Position numbers and translations under genes: made by a program
Assembly (NCBI GenBank): GCA_016793585.1
Contig: JAEUJR010000483.1
Coordinates: forward strand, 1-10,954
Origin: Archangium sp.
GTDB taxonomy: Bacteria; Myxococcota; Myxococcia; Myxococcales; Myxococcaceae
Direction of reading: 5' to 3'
Length of the DNA stretch: 10,954 nucleotides
In this document: positions 1-7,348 of the stretch, piece by piece
Numbering within the stretch: the stretch's first letter is position 1
Layout: every line of letters starts with the position of its first letter
The notes under the pieces: model-generated
What the model was told of the DNA's origin: nothing
The model's database searches: none
Seen by the model: the letters and a program-made list of their open reading frames with translations, nothing else

Positions 1-1158
1 CTCACCAAGCACCAGCCCGAGTGAGTCGATGCGCCCACCCGAGAGCATCGTCTTCGTGGGGCCGGCAGAGGGCCGCGTCGACAGCAGCGCCGAGGCGTTG
101 ATCACCTTCTTGTTCCGCACGACGCCGAGCTTCACCACCACCCCCGGCCCCTGAATCGCGATGCGGCGCAGCAGCTGCTGATATCGATCGACGGGCTTGC
201 CGTTCACCGAGACGAGGCGATCGCCTGCCTGCAGGCCTGCGCGCGCCGCCGGAGACTCGGGGTACACGTCGACGATCACCGCTTCGCCGGGCGCCGAGTC
301 TTTCACTTCGCTCACGGTGACGCCGAGCCAACCGCGCACCGGTGTGCCGTTGTCGCGAAGGTTGGGGAGCAGCTCCTTCACGAGGTTCACCGGCACCGCG
401 AAGCCGATGCCCTGCCCCTGGTTCATGATCGCGGTGGTGACGCCGACGACGTGGCCCTTCATGTCGAAGAGCGGGCCGCCCGAGTTGCCCGGGTTGATCA
501 GCGCGTTCGTCTGAATGAAGTCGTCGAACGGGCCGACGCCGATCACCCGCTCGCGCGCCGAGATGAGGCCGTGCGTCACCGACGTGTCGAGCCCGAAGGG
601 ATTGCCGATCGCCACCACCCAGTCACCGATCTCGAGTTCATCGGAGTCTCCGAGCGTGACCACCGGAAGATCCGTCGCGCCCGTGAGCCGCAGCAGCGCG
701 AGATCGGTCTCGGCGTCATGACCGATCACCTTCGCTTCGAGGCTTCGGCCATCGGCGAGGCGCACGACGATCGACTCCGCGCGCTCGATGACGTGGTTGT
801 TGGTGACGACGAGCCCGTCGGAGGTGATCACGAACCCCGAGCCCAGGCCCTTCGACGTCGGGCCTGTCTTCGCCGAGATGTTCACGACGCCCGCGCGAAC
901 GGCGCGAACCAGGGGCGCGAGCGACGTCGGCGGCGTGAACGACGGCACCATCGACGGTCCGCCCGGCAGCTTCTCCTTCCAGAACGGAATGATCGTGCGC
1001 TCACGCCACACGACCGGCGACGAGTCAGGCTCTTCGCCTGGCGCGTGCGCCGGCGTCAGGCCTTCCTTCTGGGCGTGCACCTTCGCACGGGCCCAATCGG
1101 CGACATCGTCGGCCAACGCGACGACGGGCAACAAGGAGAACAGCAGGAACAGACGCAC
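1..1158 (-). CDS. HtrA/DegP-family secreted serine protease with PDZ domain (3' end cut by window edge)
   Basis: Periplasmic trypsin-like protease of the HtrA/Deg family, which degrades or refolds damaged envelope proteins. The GTG at 1158 is chosen because an in-frame TGA lies four codons upstream and a clear signal peptide follows at once (MRLFLLFSLLPVVALA, cleavage before DDV). The protease domain spans about residues 75-265. The catalytic triad is visible: His122 in TNNHVIE, Asp152 in AETDLALL and Ser226 in NPGNSGGPL. A PDZ domain starts near residue 274 (GWLGVTV) and runs to about 365 (AGLQAGDRLVSVNGKPV). The frame stays open for 386 codons to the window edge, so the C-terminus, perhaps with a second PDZ, is missing. 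It lies 32 bases after the grpE stop and is probably cotranscribed with it. No strong ribosome site is seen. The exact subtype (DegP, DegQ or DegS) cannot be fixed, although a cleavable signal and no lasting anchor argue against DegS. Confidence 0.93.
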   Translation of the reverse strand, partial: MRLFLLFSLLPVVALADDVADWARAKVHAQKEGLTPAHAPGEEPDSSPVVWRERTIIPFWKEKLPGGPSMVPSFTPPTSLAPLVRAVRAGVVNISAKTGPTSKGLGSGFVITSDGLVVTNNHVIERAESIVVRLADGRSLEAKVIGHDAETDLALLRLTGATDLPVVTLGDSDELEIGDWVVAIGNPFGLDTSVTHGLISARERVIGVGPFDDFIQTNALINPGNSGGPLFDMKGHVVGVTTAIMNQGQGIGFAVPVNLVKELLPNLRDNGTPVRGWLGVTVSEVKDSAPGEAVIVDVYPESPAARAGLQAGDRLVSVNGKPVDRYQQLLRRIAIQGPGVVVKLGVVRNKKVINASALLSTRPSAGPTKTMLSGGRIDSLGLVLGE

Positions 1159-1190
1159 GGGCGGGACTCAACCCGAGAAACCGCCCAGCG

Positions 1191-1790
1191 TCACGCCTGC
1201 GCAGGCTGCACGTACTTGGCGACCTTCACCCGGCCCGCCCGCAACACGCGGCCCTTGAGCTTCCACGCCGCCTTCAGCACCGAGACGACACGCCCGTCTT
1301 CTGCCTCGTTCGCGGTGATCTCCATGTCTGACGCTTCGGAGAGGTTGGGATCGTAGGCGGTGCCCTTGAGCTCGACGCGCTCGAGGCCGAACTCTTCGGC
1401 CTTCTTGATGAGCCCGTCGCGAATGAGCTTCACGCCCTTCGACAAGGCCGAGTCGTCGGCGCCAGAGAGGCACAGCTCGAGATCATCGATCGCCTCGAGG
1501 AGCACGACGGCGACCTTGCCCTTCTCGAGATCGAGCAGCTGATCGCGCTCGCGCGTCATGCGCTGCTTGAAGGCTTCGCGATCGGCCTCCGAGTTCTGCA
1601 GGCCACGCGCAAGGGTGTCGATGCGCTTGTGGGCGGCCTCGAGCTCGGCGGTCAAACGAGCCACCTCGGGGTCGATCTGCGGGGCCTCGACGACGGGCTC
1701 GACGGGTTGGCCGTCTTCACGGAACCGGCGCTTGTCGTTGACCTTCACGGTGGTGGACTCAGCGGCTTCGTCGGGGCGCACGTCGCTCAT
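1191..1790 (-). CDS. grpE: GrpE-family nucleotide exchange factor (divergent)
   Basis: GrpE releases ADP from the Hsp70 chaperone DnaK in the cytoplasm. This 199-residue protein has the family layout: a charged, disordered N-terminus (about 1-40), a long coiled-coil helix (about 40-90, including FKQRMTRERDQLL), a helical dimer region (LLEAIDDLELCL, 97-108) and the C-terminal beta domain (VELKGTAYDPNLSEA, 139-153; VVSVLKAAWKLKGRVLR, 168-184). It departs from typical GrpE at usually conserved spots: GTAYDPNLSEA replaces the common GxPFDPxxHEA, losing the His. The ATG at 1790 gives MSDVRPDEAAES, an ordinary acidic start. A GTG in frame at 1820, 3 bases after the folC stop, would add 10 residues; neither start has a good ribosome site. 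There is no dnaK or dnaJ nearby, so this may be a paralogue. It lies between folC and an htrA protease on the same strand. The family call is secure; the role as main GrpE is not. Confidence 0.88.
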   Translation of the reverse strand: MSDVRPDEAAESTTVKVNDKRRFREDGQPVEPVVEAPQIDPEVARLTAELEAAHKRIDTLARGLQNSEADREAFKQRMTRERDQLLDLEKGKVAVVLLEAIDDLELCLSGADDSALSKGVKLIRDGLIKKAEEFGLERVELKGTAYDPNLSEASDMEITANEAEDGRVVSVLKAAWKLKGRVLRAGRVKVAKYVQPAQA

Positions 1791-1823
1791 GGCGCGGCCA
1801 AGGTAACCACCGATGTTCACGTG

Positions 1824-3491
1824 TCAACGGGCGCGCTGGTGCTCGAGGTAGCGGCTCGCGGCTTTTTGAACCCAGTCGGGGGCGCGCGGGTGCCGGGTGA
1901 CGCCTTCGAGCACCGTCGACCAGCGCAGCAGGGTCGGCGCGTCGTCGCTCAGGTTCATCAGGCGGTTGACCATCGAGACCGTGAGGAACGTGGGCTGTCG
2001 TCGGAGTGAGGCCTCGAGCTCGCCTTCGTAGCCGGGGCGGCGTTCGACCTCATGAATCAGGGCTCCCGGGGTGCCGAACTCGGCGTCGGGAAACCGCTCG
2101 AGCAACGCGAACACGGCGCGCCGGAAGCGCACGGGATCGAGCCCGGGCCGCCCCTCTGACACCGTGTGACTCAGCGCCCGCATCGTCTCGTCGGGGTCGT
2201 CGCCGGGCGTGAAGGCGTCGAGCGTCGAGAGCAGGCGGGAGAACTCGGCGTTCAGAGCCCCGAGCGCCTCGCCGACGAGATGGAGCGAGCCTGCGACCAG
2301 CACCAGTGCGCCCGCCCCCGCCTCGGCGATCGCCGACTGGAGCGCCGCCGGCACCGAGTCGGTCACCTTCACGGTCGAGCACAGCGTGCGCGCGAGCGCT
2401 TCGTACGACTTCGGGTCGCGCGATCGGGAGCTGTGCAACGGCGCGAGGTGCACCGACGCCGCGCGCGGAAACAGCTGCCGCATCATCGGCTCGGAGTCCT
2501 TGTCGGCGAAGACGCCGAACACGAGGTGAATCGGCCGGTCGGCATGAAGGGTGTCGAGCGCCGCGACGAGCACCTCGACGCCCGACGGGTTGTGGGCGCC
2601 ATCGAGCAGGACTGGAGGCGTTCCGTCGATCTCCTGAAGGCGGCCGGGCCAGCGGGTCGACGAGAGCCCGCTCCGCAGCTCGTCGTCCGAGAGCGAGAAG
2701 CCCTGCCGCTCCGACAGCAGCTCGAGACACCCCAGCGCGAGCCCCGCGTTCTGCAGTTGATGCGCCCCCGAGAGCGGAACAGTGAGCCCGCCGAGGCTTC
2801 GCGTTCTTCCGCGAAAGGTGTCGCCGACGAGCTCGACGTCACGGCCTTCGACGATCAGCGGGACTCCGGCCGTGGCGGCGGCGCGCTCGAACACCTGCAA
2901 CACCTCGGGCGGCTGACGGGCCACGATGAGCGGCACACCGTGCTTCACGATGCCGGCCTTCTCTTGCGCGATGAGCGGCAGCGTGTTGCCGAGGTACTCC
3001 ATGTGATCGAACGAGATCGACGTGATGGCCGTGACGACCGGAGCGCACAGCACCGTCGCGTCGAGCCTTCCGCCGAGGCCGGTCTCGATGACGGCGACTT
3101 GCACGTGCTCCTGCGCGAAATGCCAGAACGCGAGCGCGGTGCCGAACTCGAAGTACGTGAGCTCGTGATTCGGCCCGAGACGGTCGACCAGCTCGTTGAC
3201 CCGCTTCGCCAACGTCTCGTCGTCGATGTCGACGCCGTTCACCTTGAAGCGCTCGTTCATGCGCACGAGGTGCGGTGACGAGTAGAAGCCGACGCGGTGG
3301 CGCTGCGAAAGACACGACGACAGCACCGCGCAGGTCGAGCCCTTGCCGTTGGTGCCCGCGACGTGAATCGAGGCGAACGAGCGTTCTGGGTGGTTCAGGG
3401 TGTCGAGGGCCGAGGTGATGCGCTCGAGGCCCATACGAATCGTCGAGGGCGCCAGGGCCGCGAAGTACGCCAGCGCCTCGTCGGTCGTCAT
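1824..3491 (-). CDS. folC: Bifunctional dihydrofolate/folylpolyglutamate synthase with a C-terminal extension
   Basis: FolC is a cytoplasmic ATP-dependent ligase. It adds glutamate to dihydropteroate and then further glutamates to folates. Mur-ligase-type motifs are present: ATP loop GTNGKGST (46-53), SSPHL (71-75), TYFEFGTALAF (112-122), ETGLGGRLDAT (136-146), FDHMEYLG (161-168), EKAGIVKHG with the likely carbamylated Lys178, and DGAHNPSG (297-304). The core ends near residue 421, as expected for a family of about 420-440 residues. Residues 425-555 are extra and not explained by FolC. From about 451 they read as a helical domain with FALLERFPDAEFGTPG, LIHEVERRPGY, RRQPTFLTVSMVNRLMN and a final YLEHQ. 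This part faintly recalls small immunity-like helical proteins of myxobacteria, but that is memory, not a search result. The start ATG lies 7 bases after the accD stop, with GAGG over that stop as ribosome site, so translation is probably coupled. accD-folC adjacency is also known from E. coli. Confidence 0.95.
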   Translation of the reverse strand: MTTDEALAYFAALAPSTIRMGLERITSALDTLNHPERSFASIHVAGTNGKGSTCAVLSSCLSQRHRVGFYSSPHLVRMNERFKVNGVDIDDETLAKRVNELVDRLGPNHELTYFEFGTALAFWHFAQEHVQVAVIETGLGGRLDATVLCAPVVTAITSISFDHMEYLGNTLPLIAQEKAGIVKHGVPLIVARQPPEVLQVFERAAATAGVPLIVEGRDVELVGDTFRGRTRSLGGLTVPLSGAHQLQNAGLALGCLELLSERQGFSLSDDELRSGLSSTRWPGRLQEIDGTPPVLLDGAHNPSGVEVLVAALDTLHADRPIHLVFGVFADKDSEPMMRQLFPRAASVHLAPLHSSRSRDPKSYEALARTLCSTVKVTDSVPAALQSAIAEAGAGALVLVAGSLHLVGEALGALNAEFSRLLSTLDAFTPGDDPDETMRALSHTVSEGRPGLDPVRFRRAVFALLERFPDAEFGTPGALIHEVERRPGYEGELEASLRRQPTFLTVSMVNRLMNLSDDAPTLLRWSTVLEGVTRHPRAPDWVQKAASRYLEHQRAR

Positions 3492-3498
3492 GAGGGCC

Positions 3499-4362
3499 TC
3501 AGCTCAGCAGGCCGATGAGCTGCGACAACTTCGCCTTCATGTCCTTGCGCTGCACGATCGCGTCGATCATTCCGTGCTCGAGCAGGAACTCGGAGCGCTG
3601 AAAGCCCTCGGGCAGCTTCTGCCGAATCGTCTGCTCGATCACGCGCGGGCCCGCGAAGCCGATCTGCGCCTTTGGTTCTGCGATCACCACGTCACCGAGC
3701 CACGAGAACGAGGCAGCAACACCACCGGTCGTGGGGTGCAGCAACACCGAGATGTAGGGCTTCTTGATCGAGCGGAACCGGCTGATGGCTGCGCTCGTCT
3801 TCGCCATCTGCATCAGCGACAGCGCGCCTTCCTGCATGCGGGCGCCGCCCGAGGCAGAGAAGACGATCGCCGGCACGTCGAGCTCGACGGCGCGCTCGAA
3901 CACGCGCGTCACCTTCTCGCCGACCACGCTGCCCATCGAGCCACCCATGAACTCGAAGAGGAACGCGCCGACGCTGACGTGCTGCCCGTCGATGCGGCCC
4001 GTGCCCGAGACGAACGCGTCGTTCTCGTCGAGCGCCTTCTTCGTCGACTTGATGCGATCGCGGTACTTCTTCGAGTCGGCGAAGCCGAGCGGATCTTGTG
4101 GCTCGAGGGCCTCGTCGTGCTCCTCGAACGAGTCTTCGTCGCACAGCGCCAGCAACCGCGCGCGTGCGTTCCACGCCATGTGGTGGTTGCACGACGGGCA
4201 GACGTTCAGGGCGCGCTCGAGCTCTTCACGGAGCAGAATCTCTCCACAGGGCTCGCACTTCACCCACAAGCCCTCCATGCGGCTCGGAGCGTTGCGCTGT
4301 TCGACTTCATCCACCTCGGCGGCGGTGGCGATCTTCGGTTTCTTTTTCGCGTACCACGACAT
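3499..4362 (-). CDS. accD: Acetyl-CoA carboxylase carboxyltransferase subunit beta
   Basis: AccD pairs with AccA to form the carboxyltransferase that moves the carboxyl group from biotinyl-AccB to acetyl-CoA, giving malonyl-CoA for fatty acid synthesis. The 287-residue protein starts MSWYAKKKPKI and has the N-terminal four-Cys zinc ribbon (Cys36, Cys39, Cys55, Cys58; CEPC then CPSC), as in E. coli AccD. The crotonase-like carboxyltransferase domain follows, with FMGGSMGSVVGEKV, the oxyanion region ASGGARMQEG, HPTTGGVAASF and a C-terminal GFAGPRVIEQTIRQKLPEGFQ block that is highly characteristic of the family. The open frame extends upstream past 4362, but the ATG there matches the usual AccD N-terminus (short basic tail before the zinc ribbon). 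No strong ribosome site is visible. folC follows after 7 bases. A small membrane-protein gene lies 67 bases upstream, and an inverted repeat lies in that gap. Confidence 0.97.
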   Translation of the reverse strand: MSWYAKKKPKIATAAEVDEVEQRNAPSRMEGLWVKCEPCGEILLREELERALNVCPSCNHHMAWNARARLLALCDEDSFEEHDEALEPQDPLGFADSKKYRDRIKSTKKALDENDAFVSGTGRIDGQHVSVGAFLFEFMGGSMGSVVGEKVTRVFERAVELDVPAIVFSASGGARMQEGALSLMQMAKTSAAISRFRSIKKPYISVLLHPTTGGVAASFSWLGDVVIAEPKAQIGFAGPRVIEQTIRQKLPEGFQRSEFLLEHGMIDAIVQRKDMKAKLSQLIGLLS

Positions 4363-4417
4363 GCGCGGGCTCGTAGCGCCACGGTCCGACGGGCTCAAGC
4401 GTCGCGAAGGGCTTGTA

Positions 4418-4437
4418 GTGCGTAGCGCGTTACGCAC
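4418..4437. repeat. Perfect inverted repeat between the hypothetical gene and accD
   Basis: Arms GTGCGTA (4418-4424) and TACGCAC (4431-4437) are exact reverse complements around a 6-base loop, GCGCGT. The stop codon of the upstream minus-strand hypothetical gene (4430-4432) lies inside it, and the accD start is about 55 bases further on. It could be a short RNA hairpin or a dyad operator for accD. There is no U-run after it in the direction of transcription, so a classic intrinsic terminator is unlikely. In GC-rich DNA a 7-base dyad can also arise by chance. Confidence 0.4.
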
Positions 4438-4855
4438 CTGTGCGCGGAGTGACGTGCGCCACCAGAGTCCACGCGCTGGCCAGGGTGCGCAGCTCGCGTC
4501 GTGAAAGCCTGTCGCGGCACCGGCCGATGTTGGTTCGAGCTCGCGTGAGCAGCGCCTCGGCGCGAGTCGAATCGACGCCACGGCGTAGCAGCTCGACGGC
4601 CAGCGCGAGATCGCGCGTGGCGCCTTCGAGCAAGGGGTTGTCGAGCTGGGGCACGGGGCGCGACCGCCACGCCTCTGCGCCCGCCGACACCACCAACCCA
4701 ATCAGCACCGCCCCAAGAATGACGACGAGCGTTCCGACGATGGCTCCGACGAGCACGAAGCCGTCAGGCGCAGCGCTGGGCAGCTCGAACTGTCGCCAGA
4801 ACGACCCGAAGTCGACCCAGCTCGCCGAGCCCATGCCGCACGCCAGTCTGAACAT
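4430..4855 (-). CDS. Hypothetical small single-pass membrane protein
   Basis: I do not recognise this 141-residue protein. It has a short N-terminal part (MFRLACGMGSASWVDFGSFW), one clear hydrophobic segment at about residues 33-60 (GFVLVGAIVGTLVVILGAVLIGLVV) and a charged, helical, Arg-rich C-terminal part of about 75 residues (DLALAVELLRRGVDSTRAEALLTRARTNIGRCRDRLSRRELRTLAS). The tail is probably cytoplasmic by the positive-inside rule. It fills the gap between pepP (55 bases upstream) and accD (67 bases downstream) on the same strand. The ATG at 4855 is the first start available; Met8 at 4834 is an alternative, and neither has a good ribosome site. No other frame in this stretch gives a more protein-like product. 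It could be a lineage-specific membrane protein, or possibly an over-called frame. Confidence 0.55.
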   Translation of the reverse strand: MFRLACGMGSASWVDFGSFWRQFELPSAAPDGFVLVGAIVGTLVVILGAVLIGLVVSAGAEAWRSRPVPQLDNPLLEGATRDLALAVELLRRGVDSTRAEALLTRARTNIGRCRDRLSRRELRTLASAWTLVAHVTPRTGA

Positions 4856-4910
4856 GGCAGCGTGCCGTGCAGCTGCGAGGCCAGCGCGGCGTGAGCAGCT
4901 TCGTGCGCAA

Positions 4911-6302
4911 TCAGCCCTGCCCTGCGAGGGCTTCCACGGCAGACAGGGCTTTGGGAATCGCGGCGGTCAACACCTCACTGCCACCTGCCGTACACAGCAC
5001 GTCGTCTTCGATGCGAATGCCTCCGAAGCCGCGGCCGCCGTTCATCGCGAGGTACTTCTCGGCGCGGTCGAAGTTCACCTGGCCCTTGAAGGTCGCGCGG
5101 AACTCGGGGTTCCGGATGATGGCGGGCACGAAGTACAGGCCCGGCTCGATGCTGAAGACCATGCCTTCGGCGAGGTCCATGTCCATTCGCAGGTAGGCGA
5201 GACCGAACTGCGACGAGCGCGAGCGGCCCGGGTAGTGAACACGATCGCCGAAGGACTCGAGATCGTGCACGTCGAGGCCGATCTGATGACCGAGACCGTG
5301 CGGGAAGAAGATCGCGTGAGCGCCGGCTTCGACGAGCGCGTCGGCGTTGCCCGTGAGCAACCCGAGATCGACCAGCCCCTGCGCGAGCACCCGTGAGGCC
5401 GAGAGGTGAATGTCGCGGTAGCGAACTCCGGGCTTCACCAGCGAGATGCCGTGGAGTTCCGCCTTGAGAACCAGCTCGTACAGGTCGCGGCCTTCGGAAG
5501 AGAACGCTCCACCGACGGGCCAGCAGCGCGTGACGTCACTGCAGTACCCCATGTCGTTCTCTGCACCTGCGTCGAGCAGCACGATGTCGCCGGAGGCGAG
5601 CGTGTTCGCGTGATGGTGGTTGTGCAGCACCTCTCCGCGCACCGAGAGGATCGTTCCGTACGCCTGCACGCAGCCGCTGCGCGCGAACGCGCCTTCGACG
5701 AGGCCCGCGAGCAGCTCTTCTTTCACGCCCGGCTTCGACGCCTTCATCGCAGCGACGTGCGCCTCGTGCGTGACGATCGCGGTCTTGCGCATCTCGGCGA
5801 TCTCTTCGGCGCCCTTCTTCAGACGCAGCTTCGCGATCACGTCGAGCACTTCGCCCCGCCCCACCTTCGCGGGATCGTCGAGCTGCAGATCCTGTCCCGT
5901 GATCGCGCGCGCGCGGGCCGTCGCCTTGAAATCGGCCACCGCGATCGAGTCGAGCTGCCGTCCCTTCGCGAGCGTCTGCAGGTGCGACTCGAGCGCCTCG
6001 ATCGTCATGACCCGATGCACGCCGTGCCGAGTCCTGGCGGCGTCGAACGACTCCTGCTCGCCGTGCCACAACGCATCGCCCATCGTTCGCTCGGGGAGAA
6101 AGAGCGTGACCGTCTTGTCGGAGGGATCGAACAGCGCGGCGCTGCCCGGCTCGGGGCGCTCGAAGAAGTAGAGGAAGTTCGAGTCGGCACGAAACGGGAA
6201 CGTGTTCGCAGGGTAGTTGCGAGAGAGCGCGCTCCCCGAGAACAGCACGAGGGGCCGGTCGAGGGACGACAGCAGGCGATCGCGACGCTGAACGAAGCTC
6301 AT
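4911..6302 (-). CDS. pepP: Xaa-Pro aminopeptidase (aminopeptidase P, M24B)
   Basis: Cytoplasmic di-metal (usually Mn) peptidase that removes an N-terminal residue lying before proline. The 463 residues match the usual PepP length. The N-terminal AMP_N domain is about 1-130 (YPANTFPFRADSNFLYF, 30-46, and TVTLFLPER). The pita-bread catalytic domain is about 160-460. All five metal ligands can be placed: Asp244 (LLDAGAE), Asp256 (CSDVTR), His339 (GLGHQIGLDVHD), Glu386 (FSIEPGLYF) and Glu432 (GIRIEDDVL). The second-shell HNHHH around 228-231 is also present. The start ATG at 6302 has a good ribosome site, AGGTAGGG, 7 bases upstream (6310-6317). It is the first gene of the minus-strand run and is divergent from the oxidoreductase gene at 6362. 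Confidence 0.96.
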   Translation of the reverse strand: MSFVQRRDRLLSSLDRPLVLFSGSALSRNYPANTFPFRADSNFLYFFERPEPGSAALFDPSDKTVTLFLPERTMGDALWHGEQESFDAARTRHGVHRVMTIEALESHLQTLAKGRQLDSIAVADFKATARARAITGQDLQLDDPAKVGRGEVLDVIAKLRLKKGAEEIAEMRKTAIVTHEAHVAAMKASKPGVKEELLAGLVEGAFARSGCVQAYGTILSVRGEVLHNHHHANTLASGDIVLLDAGAENDMGYCSDVTRCWPVGGAFSSEGRDLYELVLKAELHGISLVKPGVRYRDIHLSASRVLAQGLVDLGLLTGNADALVEAGAHAIFFPHGLGHQIGLDVHDLESFGDRVHYPGRSRSSQFGLAYLRMDMDLAEGMVFSIEPGLYFVPAIIRNPEFRATFKGQVNFDRAEKYLAMNGGRGFGGIRIEDDVLCTAGGSEVLTAAIPKALSAVEALAGQG

Positions 6303-6361
6303 GCGGGCACCCTACCTGAAGTTGTTCTCCCTCGACGCCCGCTCCTGCTATCGCGTGAGCC
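6303..6361. promoter_or_regulatory. Divergent intergenic region between pepP and the oxidoreductase gene
   Basis: This 59-base gap separates two genes that point away from each other, so promoters for both should lie in it or reach into the coding ends. It holds the pepP ribosome site (6310-6317, minus strand). No convincing -35/-10 pair was found in either direction, nor a clear dyad operator. The call rests on gene arrangement only. Confidence 0.4.
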
Positions 6362-7342
6362 ATGAAGGCACTCGTGATGACGGCCGGTGAAGGACCTCGC
6401 GGCCTCTCGGTGAAAGACGCGCCCTCGCCGACGTGCGGCCCTGACGAGGTTCGTGTCGCCGTGAAGGCGAGCGCGCTCAACCGCGCCGACCTGCTGCAGA
6501 CGATGGGCCTGTACCCCGCGCCGAAGGGCGTGCCAGCCGACATTCCGGGCCTCGAGTACGCGGGGGAGATCGCCGAGGTGGGGGCGCGCGTCACTCGCTG
6601 GAGGAAGGGCGACCGTGTGATGGGTCTCGTCGCTGGTGGCGCGTGGGCCGAGGAACTCGTCACGCACGAGCGTGAAGCCATCGCGATGCCTGCCGGCAGC
6701 TCGTTCGAGCACGCCGCCGCCATTCCCGAAGCGTTCATGACCGCGTGGGATGCGTTGGCGCTCCAGGGCGGCATGACGGCTGGCACGCAGGTGCTGATTC
6801 ACGCGATCGCGTCTGGAGTTGGCACGGCGGCGATGCAGCTGTGTGCGCTCCACGGAGCGCGCGCCATCGGCACCGGCCGCAACGCCTCGAAGCTCGAGCG
6901 CATCAAGAACCTGGGCCTGCAAGACACGGTGCTGGTGACCGACGGCACGTTCGCGAGTCGCGTGAAGGCGCTGACGAACGAGCGCGGAGTCGATCTCGTG
7001 CTCGACCTCGTCGGGGGAGACTGGCTGCCCGAGACCATCGATGCGATGGCGCCGCAGTCGACGTTGATGCTCGTCGGCCTCGTGGGTGGAGCGAGCGCTG
7101 ACGTTCCCCTTCGCACCGTGCTCGGCAAGCGCATTCGCGTGATCGGCACGACGCTGCGCGCGCGAAACCTCGAGGAGAAGATCGCCGTCGCGCGACGCTT
7201 CGAGCACCAGCTCGTTCCCCACTTCGCCGCCGGCCGCCTCGAGCCCGTCGTCGAGAACACCGTGCCCTTCACCGAGACGCCGAAAGCCCTCGAGCGCCTC
7301 GCCGCCAACGACACGTTTGGCAAAACCGTTCTCACCTGGTGA
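6362..7342 (+). CDS. NAD(P)H quinone oxidoreductase-like zinc-free MDR enzyme
   Basis: Medium-chain dehydrogenase/reductase of the quinone-oxidoreductase type, close in motif content to the PIG3/TP53I3-like group, which uses NADPH to reduce quinones or other activated carbonyls. The 326 residues fit the family. The GroES-like N-terminal domain has KASALNRADLLQTMG (35-49) and PGLEYAGEIAEVG (62-74); the usual zinc-binding residues of alcohol dehydrogenases are absent. The Rossmann domain starts near 125 (IPEAFMTAWDAL). Its dinucleotide loop is HAIASGVGTAAMQL (147-160), where the more common GGASGVG has become AIASGVG. TGRNASKLE (171-179) follows as the likely NADPH phosphate-binding region, and VVENTVPF and FGKTVL close the protein. 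The start has only a weak upstream GTGAG. The ureohydrolase gene follows after 6 bases, so the two are probably one transcript. The true substrate cannot be read from the sequence. Confidence 0.9.
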   Translation: MKALVMTAGEGPRGLSVKDAPSPTCGPDEVRVAVKASALNRADLLQTMGLYPAPKGVPADIPGLEYAGEIAEVGARVTRWRKGDRVMGLVAGGAWAEELVTHEREAIAMPAGSSFEHAAAIPEAFMTAWDALALQGGMTAGTQVLIHAIASGVGTAAMQLCALHGARAIGTGRNASKLERIKNLGLQDTVLVTDGTFASRVKALTNERGVDLVLDLVGGDWLPETIDAMAPQSTLMLVGLVGGASADVPLRTVLGKRIRVIGTTLRARNLEEKIAVARRFEHQLVPHFAAGRLEPVVENTVPFTETPKALERLAANDTFGKTVLTW

Positions 7343-7348
7343 ACCACA

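Noticed and set aside
451..1356. Long plus-strand open frame opposite htrA and grpE
   Set aside because: The product is Arg/Asp-rich and low in hydrophobic residues, as expected for an antisense shadow in GC-rich DNA. The minus-strand genes there have clear motifs.
2166..3278. Long plus-strand open frame opposite folC
   Set aside because: The translated product is Arg/Glu-rich with no domain-like pattern; it is an antisense shadow of the well-supported folC.
4363..4701. Upstream extension of the accD frame by 113 residues
   Set aside because: The added part is Arg/Ala-rich, overlaps the hypothetical membrane protein gene in another frame and is absent from known AccD proteins.
4840..4925. 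A HEAAH motif (LIAHEAAHAALAS) on the minus strand, resembling the zinc-binding site of a metallopeptidase
   Set aside because: It lies in a frame that overlaps the pepP 3' end out of phase, has no start of its own and continues into unprotein-like Arg/Ser-rich sequence. It is most likely chance in GC-rich DNA.
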